Below, piece after piece: positions 11,389-21,849 of a DNA stretch of 64,000 nucleotides. Numbering within the stretch: position 1 is the first letter of the stretch; every line of letters starts with the position of its first letter. Below the pieces are notes generated by a model. The model ran no database searches. It was not told the origin of the DNA and saw only the letters and a list, made by a program, of their open reading frames with translations. Position numbers and translations under genes: made by a program. The DNA is from Aplidium turbinatum (Eukaryota > Chordata > Ascidiacea > Aplousobranchia > Polyclinidae). The DNA lies in assembly GCA_918807975.1 (NCBI GenBank), contig OU964920.1:6274501-6338500 (forward strand), given 5' to 3'.

Positions 11389-11842
11389 TGGTGCAACCTA
11401 GTTCGTACCCTGAACACTTCGGACCCTCAGTTCGTACCCTGAAAAGATCGAGAGAAAAAATTAAAAAAATCCGAAGTTGCTGATCGCAGTTTAATAGCAC
11501 AAAGCCGAAGTCACTGATCGGAGTTTCCACAAACAAACTCGAGGGTTAGGGTTAACAGAAAACGCGGTTAGCGGAAACTGCGGAAAAAATATTTGCAGAA
11601 ACTGCGATCAGCGAGAGTTAGAGAGCATAGATTACTCGATGGTTAGAATTAGGGTTAGGATAAGCCGAAACTGCAGTTAGCAAAAACCGTGAAAAAATGT
11701 TTGCGGAAACTGCGATCAGCGAGGGTTAGGGTTAGTTAGAGCATAGATTGCTCTATAGTTAGGGTAAAGGTTAGCGGTAACTGCGGAAAAATGTTTGGCG
11801 GAAACTTCGATCAACGAGGGTTACAGTTAGAGCATAGATTAA

Positions 11843-13450
11843 CAAAAAATTCCCAAATCAAATACAATATTTTCAACATATCTTGATTCTCCATGCTCTG
11901 AGACAATTTATATTTATCAAACTACTTTAAATGAAATAAGCAATATTATTCATGCAATGCCAGCAAAAACTAGCAGTGGCATCGATGAAATACCATCCAT
12001 AGTTGTAAAGTCAACCCCAAACAACATACTGCATGCTTTAACTCATATATTTAACTTATCTTTAACGAGTGGAAAATTCATAAATTCATTTAAGTTGGGG
12101 AAGGTGATACCTATCTTTAAAAAGGGTAGCTGCAAAGATTCAAACAACTACAGACCAGTCAGCCTACTACCTGTTTTTTCAAAGATATTAGAAAGACTCA
12201 TGTACAACAGATTATACTCGTTTTTAATTAGACATAAATTTTTCTATAACAATCAATTTGGTTTCAGAAAAAATCATTCCACAAGCCATGCTGCTTCAAT
12301 GCTAATAGATAGTATCACTAGTATACTCAATGACAACCACCCTGCATTAGGAATCTTTCTTGATTTATCTAAAGCATTTGACACCATTGACCATAAAATA
12401 TTGCTAGCTAAATTATATCATTTCGGAATAAGAGGCGTGGCCTATGATTGGTTCATGAGTTACCTGAGTAATAGAAAACAAAGAGTGGTCTTCAATGGCA
12501 CACTATCTTCTAATGTTAACAACATATCTTTGGGTGTCCCACAAGGGTCTATCTTAGGCCCTCTTCTATTCCTGATTTATGTAAATGACTTTCCTAACTG
12601 CCTTCAACACGGAACTGCAATTATGTTTGCAGATGACACCACCATTATATATAAAAATAAAACCGTTTCTACGGTATATGATACGGCAAATCAAGAACTT
12701 GTATGCATAGATCAATGGCTATCAACAAATCGATTGTCTCTAAATGTCACCAAAACCAAACATATATTATTTTCAAGTCAAGGAAGCAAGACACTATCAT
12801 ACCACCCACCCTTGAATATTCGAAAAAGCAACATAGAACAAGTTGCCTCAATAAAGTTTCTGGGAATAATTGTAAACGAGCATTTGTCATGGAAATCTCA
12901 TATGGAAATCTTGCTTCAAAAAATAAGATCAACACTCTGCGTGACAAAAAAAATTAAGCCTTTCCTAAACAAACAAGCACTTCTCTCCATTTACCATTCT
13001 CTAGTTGAGAGTCAGATATTATATTGCATCTCAACGTGGTGTCATGAAAACAAAACTATATTGCAAAAGCTACAACGTACATGCAATAACTTTCTTCGTA
13101 CTGTATTTGACATTGACCGCAGAGAAAGCATAAAAGGTGTAATGGAACTCAATAATTTAAAATCAATTAACCACATGAAAACTACAGAGATTGCAACTTT
13201 TATGTTTAAATATTCAAAAAAGCTGCTTCCCACAACATTCAATGATATACTTATGTGTAAACAATCAAGTAGCCTAACAACAAGAAGTAATTCTCCTTAT
13301 ATTCCGATATATTGCCGAATTAACACTTGCAAACAATCAATACGGTACATGGGGCCAATAGTTTGGAACAAGCTTCCCCCTACTATAAGAAATGAATGTA
13401 AAACTGTAAAAGGCTTTAAATCAAAAATAAACAAGCTAAATCTTCCTTGA
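11843..13450 (+). CDS. LINE reverse transcriptase (5'-truncated ORF2)
   Basis: An uninterrupted frame from the 5' junction to a TGA/TAA-type stop at 13450; the first Met is at 11957. It encodes the reverse transcriptase that copies the element's own RNA at the insertion site. Motifs in order: YRPVSLLPVFSKILERL, GIFLDLSKAFDTIDH (catalytic Asp), GVPQGSILGPLLFLIYVND, FADDT (the catalytic Asp pair) and FLGIIVNEHLSWKSH. The C-terminus has the usual WNKLPPTIRNECKTVKGFKS. The endonuclease part is missing through 5' truncation. The reading frame shows no break, which suggests a fairly recent copy. Confidence 0.85.
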   Translation, partial: QKIPKSNTIFSTYLDSPCSETIYIYQTTLNEISNIIHAMPAKTSSGIDEIPSIVVKSTPNNILHALTHIFNLSLTSGKFINSFKLGKVIPIFKKGSCKDSNNYRPVSLLPVFSKILERLMYNRLYSFLIRHKFFYNNQFGFRKNHSTSHAASMLIDSITSILNDNHPALGIFLDLSKAFDTIDHKILLAKLYHFGIRGVAYDWFMSYLSNRKQRVVFNGTLSSNVNNISLGVPQGSILGPLLFLIYVNDFPNCLQHGTAIMFADDTTIIYKNKTVSTVYDTANQELVCIDQWLSTNRLSLNVTKTKHILFSSQGSKTLSYHPPLNIRKSNIEQVASIKFLGIIVNEHLSWKSHMEILLQKIRSTLCVTKKIKPFLNKQALLSIYHSLVESQILYCISTWCHENKTILQKLQRTCNNFLRTVFDIDRRESIKGVMELNNLKSINHMKTTEIATFMFKYSKKLLPTTFNDILMCKQSSSLTTRSNSPYIPIYCRINTCKQSIRYMGPIVWNKLPPTIRNECKTVKGFKSKINKLNLP

Positions 13451-13496
13451 AATAATCCCATCTAAGTATTACATCATGCACCAAACATACTAATAT

Positions 13497-13590
13497 ATAA
13501 AAGATATATAAAAATATATATATATATAGATATATATAAATATATTTTTGATTTAAAAGATATATATATATACATATATATATATTTTTT
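13497..13590. repeat. TA-rich simple repeat
   Basis: Runs of atatatat with a few interruptions lie shortly after the LINE stop codon, within its 3' region. Confidence 0.8.
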
Positions 13591-14639
13591 TTGCCCAGCA
13601 ATGATAAGCCAATGTGTGTAGATTTATTAGCAAAATAGTAAGATTGTAAGTACTCCTACTGGCCTTCTGGTTCTTGTGTTTTTTTGTCCACAGAAGTTCT
13701 ACAGAGTCTGCAGAAGTTTTTCCATCCTTTTTGACCAATCTCCATCTTTCGGTGAAGCGGTGGCCAGTTGTTTTATTTCAATATCTTGGACTGGATCGTC
13801 ATGCTATTGTCTGATTGTTTATCTATTTTTTTTTTTTTTTTTTTAACGTAATATGCCAAATTGGATATTTTTTGTCACTTTAATATGGTTTAACGTGTAA
13901 AACATACGGTAACCCAAATTTATCATATTACTGGGACATACCACTACTACATCCCAGCTGGCGATGCCTGTCATTTTTGCATTAATACAACGTTAGCTAA
14001 CGTTGGATCGGTGTGGAAGTGGCGAGTTTAGCTGACTGGGGTCTAAAATTATCGCTTTATCAACGCAACTTTTATCAAAGCACGCTTGATATTTTTAAGA
14101 CATAACTTCCCTGGGTATAATTGAATTTCCGCAAGATGATGATGTTGTTTTTTGCTAGTTTGTTTTTTTTGTCATTGTTTCATGTCGTCAAGTTATAGCC
14201 TATCTATTTTGTGAGTCGTGCAAGGCCTGGTGCGTTGCGCTTGAAATGGCTTTGCCCGTGGTAGGATTTCTTTGTGGGGTTTTCTTTGCCTGCCTTGCTC
14301 TTTGCTATGAGCTAAACGCATCAAGACGTGTTCCCCTTACGACCATCAGCACTCTTGATAACGCACCATGGCCGATCTTCATAGCAACTGTCCATACAAA
14401 TCTTCAATATATCAGCTAAAGTTATGTAGGCTAATAAAGTTATAGCCTATAGGCTATATGTTTATTTGTTTTGTAACATTTTTTATTTTAGCCACCTTGA
14501 TAAAGTCAGTCGTGCTGACTGACGAAACGTCGGAAATACAAAAGCTAGTTATCATCTTTAACATCAGGAGGTAACCTAGTAAATAGTCACCAGAAGAACG
14601 CAAATTACTTTTATTATTTTTTATTTTTTTAATTTTCCC

Positions 14640-14840
14640 TTTATATCTTAAATTTTTCTGAAGGTGTTGCGACCGTGCCAAATTTTTTTCAACTCAATAA
14701 CTTACTTCGATCACAAGCACGTTTTAAAGTTCGCGTTTTGTCGCTTCTACCTTTTTCTTGACCTTTGCTATGTTGATGTGTATTGTGTTGATATGATGGT
14801 CAGAAATAAAAAAACAACTGAACTGAACTGAACTGAACTG
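14640..14840 (+). repeat. LINE 3' tail block (family reference copy)
   Basis: The block contains ctgaaggtgttgcgaccgtg, then cgcgttttgtcgcttctacc, then a tail of AACTG units. Similar blocks occur at about 34555-34700 (-), 36215-36430 (+), 36437-36550 (+), 37205-37280 (+, short) and 44815-44960 (-). It is probably the 3' end recognised by the reverse transcriptase. Confidence 0.7.
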
Positions 14841-15109
14841 ATTACTCTATGGTTAGAGTTAGGATTAGGATAAAGGTTAGCGCAAACTGCGGTTAGCGGA
14901 AACTACGAATAAATGTTTGCGGAAACTGCGATCAGCGTGGGTTAGGGTTAGAGCATAGATTAGTCTATGGTTGGAGTTAGGGTTAGCGGAAACTGCGATC
15001 AGCGACTTCCGCTTTTTTTAATTTTTTCTCTCGGTCTTTTCAGGGTACGAACTGAGGGTCCGAACTGTTCAGGGTACAAACTAGGTTGCATTTGCATCCA
15101 AAATGTGTG

Positions 15110-17789
15110 ACGTCATGCAAAAAAACGCAACTACTTTTAAGAAGGGTGCAAAAACGTGGAATAGAAGAAAAAGCGGAATGGCTATTGATTTTTAAATATT
15201 TGTATGGAATAGTGCCTCCAGCTTTCTCATTTCTGCTTAGATCGTTGGAAAGCACGATGCTTCATCTACCCGAATGAATTAATTGCCAAGGCGATTCGAT
15301 CATTGTTCATCATAAGCCGCCACCCGTTTGCTGTGATCGATGGATAGTGCCTCCACCAAATATGCTGTAGCTTTCTCAATTCTGCTCGGATTTTAACAAT
15401 ATTCTTATCGTTGGAAAGCATGATGCCTCATCTACCCGAATGGATTAATTGCCAGTCTAAAGTAGGCATTACATTTATGCAGCGCTAACTTAAACTTTAC
15501 TATTTTGTACCAATTCTTAGCAATTCAATTTTTAAAATAAAAATACCAAACCAACACAAATTAAAAGAGTATGTCTTGGTTTATTCACCTAACAACTTTC
15601 ACGTTTATATGTTATCTACAAAACGAGAAATCGTTGTTCAAACGTAACCGCTCGACGAAGCTTTTTACCAAAACAATGCAAACACAAAGCGATCAATTTC
15701 GAGTGTTCATTATATGCCGCCCACAGTTTGATGTGATCAGTGAATACTGCCTCCACCAAATATGCTGTAGCTTTCTCATTTCTGCTCGGATTCTAACAAT
15801 TTTACTATCGTTGGATGGCATTATGCTTCAACTACCCGGATGGATTAATTGCCAATCTAAAGTGTGCATTATATTTATGTAGCGCTAACTTAAACTTTAC
15901 TATTTTGTACTAATTCTCAGCAATTCATTTTTTACAATAAAAATACCAAACCAACACACATTAAAAGAGTATGTCTTGGTTTATTCATATGTTAACATTT
16001 ACATTTATATCTTATCCACAAAACGAGCAATCGTTGTTCAAACGTAACCGCTCAACGAAGCTTTTTCCAATGCATTTTTCAAGGCGATTCGATCGTGGTT
16101 CAGTATAAGCCGCCCACAGTTTGCTGTGATCGATGAATACTGCCTCCACCAAATATGCTGTAGCTTTCTCATTTCTGCTCGGATTTTAACAATATTCCCA
16201 GAGATGGGCGTGATCTTGATCTTGATCTTCAAGATCACTTTTTTTTTGGTGATCTTGATCTTGATCTAAGATCACTTTTTTTTGTGTGATCTTGATCTTG
16301 AAGAACAATAAGATCAAGATCACTTTAAAATTGAATTTTACTTCCTAAGTAAAGGCATTTTTTTAGAACTCGTACTGTACAAAGCAGTTAGTGGCAACTA
16401 CTAACATTAAGCCACTGTTAATATGATATGTGTCCAACAAAAGACGATAGTCTCCGTCTAATCTGGTCAGTGTTGCCATTTCAAAATTGAAAAAGTTTTC
16501 TGTGTTGATCGTAATAAAGAAGTCAACTACCGTGTACTTTATGTTGACGTATAATAAAAAATGATTTAACTTTGTTCACAATTTCCATGTGTGAATTTAA
16601 AAAAAATGTTTTCTTTCTTTGACCCAATTTTAGATGTTTCAAAACTCTAGAATGGCGGCGTTAAAAAATCTGGACTCTAGGGCGCCGACTTTGGTCATGT
16701 AAAGTGGTTTATTGCAGCAAATCAACCAGACCAAGACTTGTTTAGCCAGTTTAGGGTCTGAGTATGGAGCGGTTTGTCTGACCGCAGGCCTCTGAACTTT
16801 TTTGATAGCAGACAACAGCATCAAGGTTGCCAGATAGGTAAATGGTGCAATAAACATTGACATAATACAGTAAAAGTTAAAACTGCTTAGTAACACGAAT
16901 AAAAACTCCCACATGAACCAGACAAAAATTTGGTAAAAAATGATGCAGTTCAAAGTTTATTTTTATTTATTTATTTTAAATAAAACGTATAAAACTAATT
17001 GCAAATTTTGCGACTTTTTCAGAACTACTGTAATTAACCTCGGCCTTAGGTGTGACGTTGCGATTCTACGCAAACTACATCAACAATTGATAGGCCTAAT
17101 AGCAACAGTCACTAACTTATCACAATTCTTAGGCCAGCGATCGAGTAGTTAAAAGTAAAAGTTAGCAATACCAACTATATACCTTTACCCAGGTTGCTTA
17201 TAGTAATTATTTTTTGCAACATCACTGATCAAAAACTTCATTTTTTTTTCAAGTACCGTACACAAAAAGTGATCTTGAAAGTGATCTTGATCTTCAAGAT
17301 CACGATCTTGATCTTCAAGATCACATAGTTTGGTGATCTTGATCTTGATCTTCAAGATCACCTATTCTTGGTGATCTTGATCTTGCCCATTTCTGAATAT
17401 TCCTATTGTACCAATTATCAGCAATTTATTTTTTACAATAAAAATATCAAACCAACACAAATTAAAAGAGTATGTCTTGGTTTATTCATATGTTAACTTT
17501 TACATTTATATCTAATCCACAAAACGAGCAATCGTTGTTCAAACGTAACCGCTCGACGAAGCTTTTTTCCAATGCATTTTTCAAGGCGATTCGATCGTGG
17601 TTCAGTATAAGCCGCCCACAGTTTGCTGTGATCGATGAATACTGCCTCCACCAAGTATGCTGTAGCTTTCTCATTTCTGCTCGGATTCTAACAATTTTAC
17701 TATCGTTGGATAGCATTATGCTTCATCTACACGAATGGATTAATTGCCAATCTAAAGTATGCATTATATTTATGTAGCGTTAACTTAAA
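15110..17789 (-). repeat. W, left arm: tandem ~385-base units
   Basis: Units carry atgtcttggtttattca, cgctcgacgaagctttt, ttgctgtgatcgatga and tttctgctcggatt in that order. The array is interrupted by the hAT-like insert 16199-17395. Short open frames of 66-103 codons recur in each unit on both strands but match no known protein. Confidence 0.8.
16199..17395. mobile_element. Non-autonomous hAT-like element made of GATCTTGATC repeats
   Basis: The element is flanked by an exact 8-base duplication AATATTCC (16191-16198 and 17396-17403). Its ends are CAGAGATGGGC and the complement of CAGAAATGGGC. Just inside each end are runs of gatcttgatcttgatc and ttcaagatcac, which are self-complementary. The middle is AT-rich with no recognised protein. 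The duplication length and CA-starting ends fit hAT. Confidence 0.85.
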
Positions 17790-19240
17790 CTATTAATCCA
17801 TTCGGGTAGGTGAGGCATCATGCCATCCAACGATAGGAATATTGTTAAAATCCGAGCAGAAATGAGAAAGCTACAGCATATTTGGTGGAGGCAGTATTCA
17901 TCGATCACAGCAAACTGTGGGCGGCTTATATTGAACCACGATCGAATCGCCTTGAAAAATGCATTGGAAAAAAGCTTCGTCGAGCGGTTACGTTTGAACA
18001 ACGATTGTTCGTTTTGTGGATTAGATATAAATGTAAAAGTTAACATATGAATAAACCAAGACATACTCTTTTAATTTGTGTTGGTTTGATATTTTTATTG
18101 TAAAAAATGAATTGCTGAGAATTGGTACAAAATAGTAAAGTTTAAGTTAGCGCTGCATAAATATAATGCCTACTTTAGACTGGCAATTAATCCATTCGGG
18201 TAGGTGAGGCATAATGCCATCCAACGATAGGAATATTGTTAAAATCCGAGCAGAAATGAGAAAGCTACAGCATATTTGGTGGAGACAGTATTCATCGACC
18301 ACAGCAAACTGTGGGCGGCTTATACTGAACCACGATCGAATCGACTTGAAAAATGCATTGGAAAAAAGCTTCGTCGAGCGGTTACGTTTGAACAACGATT
18401 TCTCGTTTTGTAGATAACATATAAACGTAAAAGTTGTTTGATGAATAAACCAAGACATACTCTTTTAATTTGTGTTGGTTTGGTATTTTTATTGTAAAAA
18501 TTGAATTGCTGAGAATTGGTACAAAATAGTAAAGTTTAAGTTAGAGCTGCATAAATATAATGCCTACTTTAGATTGGCAATTAATCCATTCGGGTAGGTG
18601 AGGCATCATGCTTTCCAACGATAGGAATATTGTTAAAATCCGAGCAGAAATGAGAAAGCTACAGCATATTTGGTGGAGGCACTATTCATCGATCACAGCA
18701 AACTGTGGGCGGCTTATACTGAACCACGATCGAATCGCCTTGAAAAATGCATTGGAAAAAAGCTTCGTCGAGCGGTTACGTTTGAACAACGATTGCTCGT
18801 TTTGTGGATTAGATATAAATGTAAATGTTAACATATAAATAAACCAAGACATACTCTTTTAATTTGTGTTGGTTTGGTATTTTTATTTTAAAAATTGAAT
18901 TGCTAAGAATTGGTACAAAATAGTAAAGTTTAAGTTAGCGCTGCATAAAGTTAATGCCTACTTTAGACTGGCAATTAATCCATTCGGGTAGATGAGGCAT
19001 CATGCTTTCCAATGATAGGAAAATTGTTAAAATCCGAGCAGAAATGAGAAAGCTACAGCATATTTGGTGGAGGCACTGTTCATCGATCACAGCAAACGGG
19101 TGGGCGGCTTATGATGAACCATGGATGAACAATGATCGAATCGCCTTGGCAATTAATTCATTCGGGTAGATGAAGCATCGTGCTTTCCAACGATCTAAGC
19201 AGAAATGAGAAAACTGGAGACACTATAAGTAGAAATGAGA
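17790..19240 (+). repeat. W, right arm: tandem ~385-base units
   Basis: These are the units of the left arm in complement, with agaaagctacagcatatttgg near 17868, 18258, 18652 and 19048. The two arms meet near 17789. The outermost part (19240-19408) matches the complement of the left terminal repeat. Confidence 0.85.
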
Positions 19241-19629
19241 AAGCTGGAGGCACTATTCCCTACAAATATTTAAAAATCAATAGCCATTCCGCTTTTTCTT
19301 CTATTCCGCGTTTTTGCACCCTTCTTAAAAGTAGCTGCGTTTTTTTTGCATGACGTCACACATTTTCATGACGTCACTGACCAAAGCGGCCGATGCTTAA
19401 CCAGCACCCGGTAGGCTATACAGCAGTACGGTAGTTAGCACGACCACAAAACCCAAAAAACAAATAGCAAAAAATAAAACAAAAACAGAGAGAAGCACAC
19501 ATGTAGTATAATGAATGACACTTGACAAGGTGCAAGTATAGAATCCGCCGTCTAGGTCAACATGATGTCACAAAACGGACGCAACTACTACAAAAATGGT
19601 GAAAAAAAGGATGCTGAAAAGCGGCGGAA

Positions 19630-19937
19630 TGATTGATTGATTGAATCTTTATCCTCGGACTGGGAAAGCTTCTTGCAGAGCTTAATCCTGGCAGTTTCGC
19701 ATACTTGTAGAGGCTTTGAATCACTGACGCAGGCCCGGTCACCGAGATTGACAGAGTGAAGTTTCCGATTGTTGAAGTCCTGTTGCCGGGGAATTATTCC
19801 ATTCATTAGATGCCGCTGAATGGAGAGCAGTCCTTAACGTGCGTTGCTCAAGCGTACACCCCGAGAGTCGAACCAGCGCCGCTTGATCTTGAAGCGTCTT
19901 CCAGAAGTGACGCGCTAACCAATTGAGCTATCGGGGC
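19630..19937 (-). mobile_element. tRNA-headed SINE, copy 1
   Basis: Read on the minus strand, the head starts GCCCCGATAGCTCAATTGGT (A box TAGCTCAATTGG), with B box GGTTCGACTC about 60 bases on. A body of about 220 bases follows and the tail is AATC units (19630-19645 on the plus strand). A second copy lies at 45054-45374. The A and B boxes give the RNA polymerase III promoter expected of a SINE. Confidence 0.8.
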
Positions 19938-19969
19938 AGAAGGTGATAAAGCGGAATGGATATGGATTT

Positions 19970-21380
19970 TCTGACAATTTTACTGGATTTTTTGACAATT
20001 TTACTGTGTTTTTACAATAAAAACATTAAACCAACTTCGAGTGTTGAATATAACTGCCTAGAATGACATAAAATTTACCAAATTGCATCAATCGTTTGCA
20101 ACAAAAGGTGTTGTAGCTACCTAATTTCTGCTCGCATTTTGATTTCAATAAAAGTACCAATCTAACGCAACTGCAAAGAGTATGTCTTGCTTTATGCACG
20201 TGGAAAGTTTCAGGTTTATATCTTATCTACAAAACGGGCAATCGTCGTTCAAACGTAGCCGCTGGGCGACACTTTTTTCCAATGCGTTGTAAAGGCGAAT
20301 CGATCCTTATTAAGTATAAACCACCCACTGTTTGCTGTGATCGGTAAATAGTGCTTCTACTAAACTTGCTGTAGTTTTCTCGTTTCTACTCGGATTTTAA
20401 CAATTTTGCCATCGTTGGAAAGCACGATCATACATCTATACGATTCAATTAAACAGCAGCACAAAATAAGTACTAGTTTTATCTTGTGATAACTTAAACT
20501 TCACCAACTTGTAACGATTCTCAGCAACTTCATTTTTGCAATAAATTGCAAACTAAAAGAATGTGTCTTGCTTTATGCACCTGGAAAGTTTCAGGTTTAT
20601 ATCTCATCAATAAAACGGGCAATCGTTGTTCAAACGTAACCGCTCGGTGACACTTTTTTCCAATGCATTGTAAAGGCAAATCAATCCTTATTCAGCATAG
20701 CCTAAGCCACCCCCTGTTTGCTGTGATCGGTAAATAGTGCTTCTACTAAACTTGCTGTAGTTTTCTTGTTTCTGCTCGGATTTCAACAATTTTGCCATTG
20801 TTGGAAAGTACGATTATATATCTGCACGAATCAATTAAATGCAAGCACAAAGTAAGTAGCCTACTAGATTTGTGATAACTTAAACTTCACCAATTTGCAC
20901 CGATTCTCAGCAATTTAATTTTTACAATAAAATCATTAATCTTTTACAAATAGAAAGAGTATGTCTTGCTTTATGCACCTGAAAAGTTTCACATTTATAT
21001 CTCATCTACCAAACGAGCAATCGTCATTCAAACTTGACCGCCCAGTGAAGCTTTTTATCAATGCATTGTAAAGGCGAATCGATCCTTATTCAGTATACGC
21101 CACCCCCTGTTTGCTCTGATCGGTAAATAGTGCTTTCACTAAACTTGCGGTAGTTTTTTCGTTTCTGCTCGGATTTTAACAATTTTGCCATTGTAGGAAA
21201 GCACGATCATACATCTACTACACGAATCAATTGGCTACAAATCCTTAATTGTTAAAATCCGAACAGAAACGAGAAAACTACAGCAAGTTTAATAGAAGCA
21301 CAATTTACCGATCACAGCAAACAGGGGGGTGGCGTATACTGATCGATTCGCCTTTACAATGCATTGGAAAAAAGCAGAGA
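19970..21380 (-). repeat. V, left arm: tandem ~390-base units
   Basis: Repeated phrases gtcttgctttatgcac (near 20184, 20564 and 20964), tttgctgtgatcggtaaatag and tttctgctcgga mark three units. They are clearly related to the W units, with many substitutions. Confidence 0.8.
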
Positions 21381-21393
21381 TTCATAGCATAAA

Positions 21394-21847
21394 GATCGCC
21401 AACTCGGCTGGATTTCTGACAAGCGGAGTGTAAAAGTGTTGCCAGATATTTTTTTAATTTTTAGAAAAAATATTATTTCGGTATTTTTAAAGTAATAGTC
21501 GCCTAAAACTTGCCCGTGAAAAACTATTTTAAAACTAATCTAAAGAAAATTTATTATTCACTTACTAAACTATCACACTTTTTTGCAAATTTAACCTCTC
21601 TTTCTAAGTTTTATTTAAATTTTGTGCATAAATTCACATTCTTACTGCAAAGTAACACAACTACAAACTACTTTAACTCAATCTTGTGCAACTTTTAACT
21701 TCAGGTTAGTTTTAATTTTTAAATAGACAATGTTTAGGCGACCACTACTCTTTAAAAATCCTAAACAATTAGTTTTTTAAAAATTTAAAAAATATCTGGC
21801 AACACTTTTACACTCCGCTTGTCAGAAATCCAGCCTAGTTGGCGATC
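21394..21847. mobile_element. Small inverted-repeat element at the centre of V
   Basis: The terminal repeats of about 60 bases begin GATCGCCAACTCGGCTGGAT and include ctgacaagcggagtgtaaaa and gtgttgccagatat. The middle is AT-rich with no credible protein. No target duplication could be assigned because the flanks are themselves inverted repeats of V. Confidence 0.75.
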
Positions 21848-21849
21848 CC

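Larger units (their letters stand above)
8039..11389. mobile_element. Z: element with inverted minisatellite arrays, inserted in Y
   Basis: Z is flanked by an exact 9-base duplication GGTGCAACC (8030-8038 and 11390-11398). Its ends are inverted repeats of about 31 bases starting ATAGATATCTTA and continuing ATATAGATATGCAACTCA, with one mismatch seen. The interior is mostly two minisatellite arrays in opposite directions, with other repeats between. The 9-base duplication fits a MULE-type insertion. No coding region was recognised. Confidence 0.8.
11841..14840 (+). mobile_element. LINE of the CR1/L2/jockey group, 5'-truncated, inserted in the Y array
   Basis: The element interrupts the tandem array of Y. 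The intact unit reads gcatagattactctatgg; the left side keeps gcatagatt and the right side keeps attactctatgg, so the target duplication is about three bases (ATT). The 3' end is five AACTG units at 14816-14840. The frame is open from the left junction. The region after the stop at 13450 includes a TA-rich run (about 13497-13590) and a 3' tail block (about 14640-14840) that recurs elsewhere in the window. Confidence 0.8.
8030..15099. mobile_element. Y: terminal-inverted-repeat element inserted in W
   Basis: Y is flanked by AAAATGTGTG (8020-8029 and 15100-15109). The uninterrupted site is present once in the opposite arm of W near 19356, which proves the insertion. The terminal repeats begin GGTGCAACCTAGTTCGTACC (split by Z on the left) and recur inverted at about 14990-15099, with the repeated phrase TTCGTACCCTGAA. 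Subterminal arrays of a ~105-base unit (gcggaaactgcgatcagcg, gggttagggttag) occupy 11521-11840 and 14841-15010 in the same direction. The 10-base duplication and G-starting ends fit MULEs. No transposase is present. Confidence 0.8.
7978..19408. mobile_element. W: fold-back element with tandem-unit arms, carrying nested insertions
   Basis: The ends match as inverted repeats: GGTGCTGGTTAAGCATCGGC at 7978 and its complement ending at 19408. They are flanked by a direct repeat CGGTAGGC (7970-7977 and 19409-19416). Without insert Y, the left terminal repeat would continue from 8029 to 15110. Tandem units of about 385 bases run in one direction to about 17789 and in the opposite direction from there to about 19240. 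TGACGTCA palindromes sit near both ends (8010-8017, 15108-15115, 19351-19358, 19369-19376). No transposase is present, so W is a non-autonomous element. Confidence 0.8.

Noticed and set aside
11530-11840. gggttagggttag runs resembling telomere repeats
   Set aside because: They are part of a ~105-base tandem unit of element Y and are irregular. The degenerate ctaaccc run at 30575-30650 is likewise too irregular.
14495-14535. Hammerhead-ribozyme-like core (ctgacgaaacgtcgg) in the LINE 3' region
   Set aside because: The conserved core words are present but there is no stem II between them, so a working ribozyme fold is not supported.
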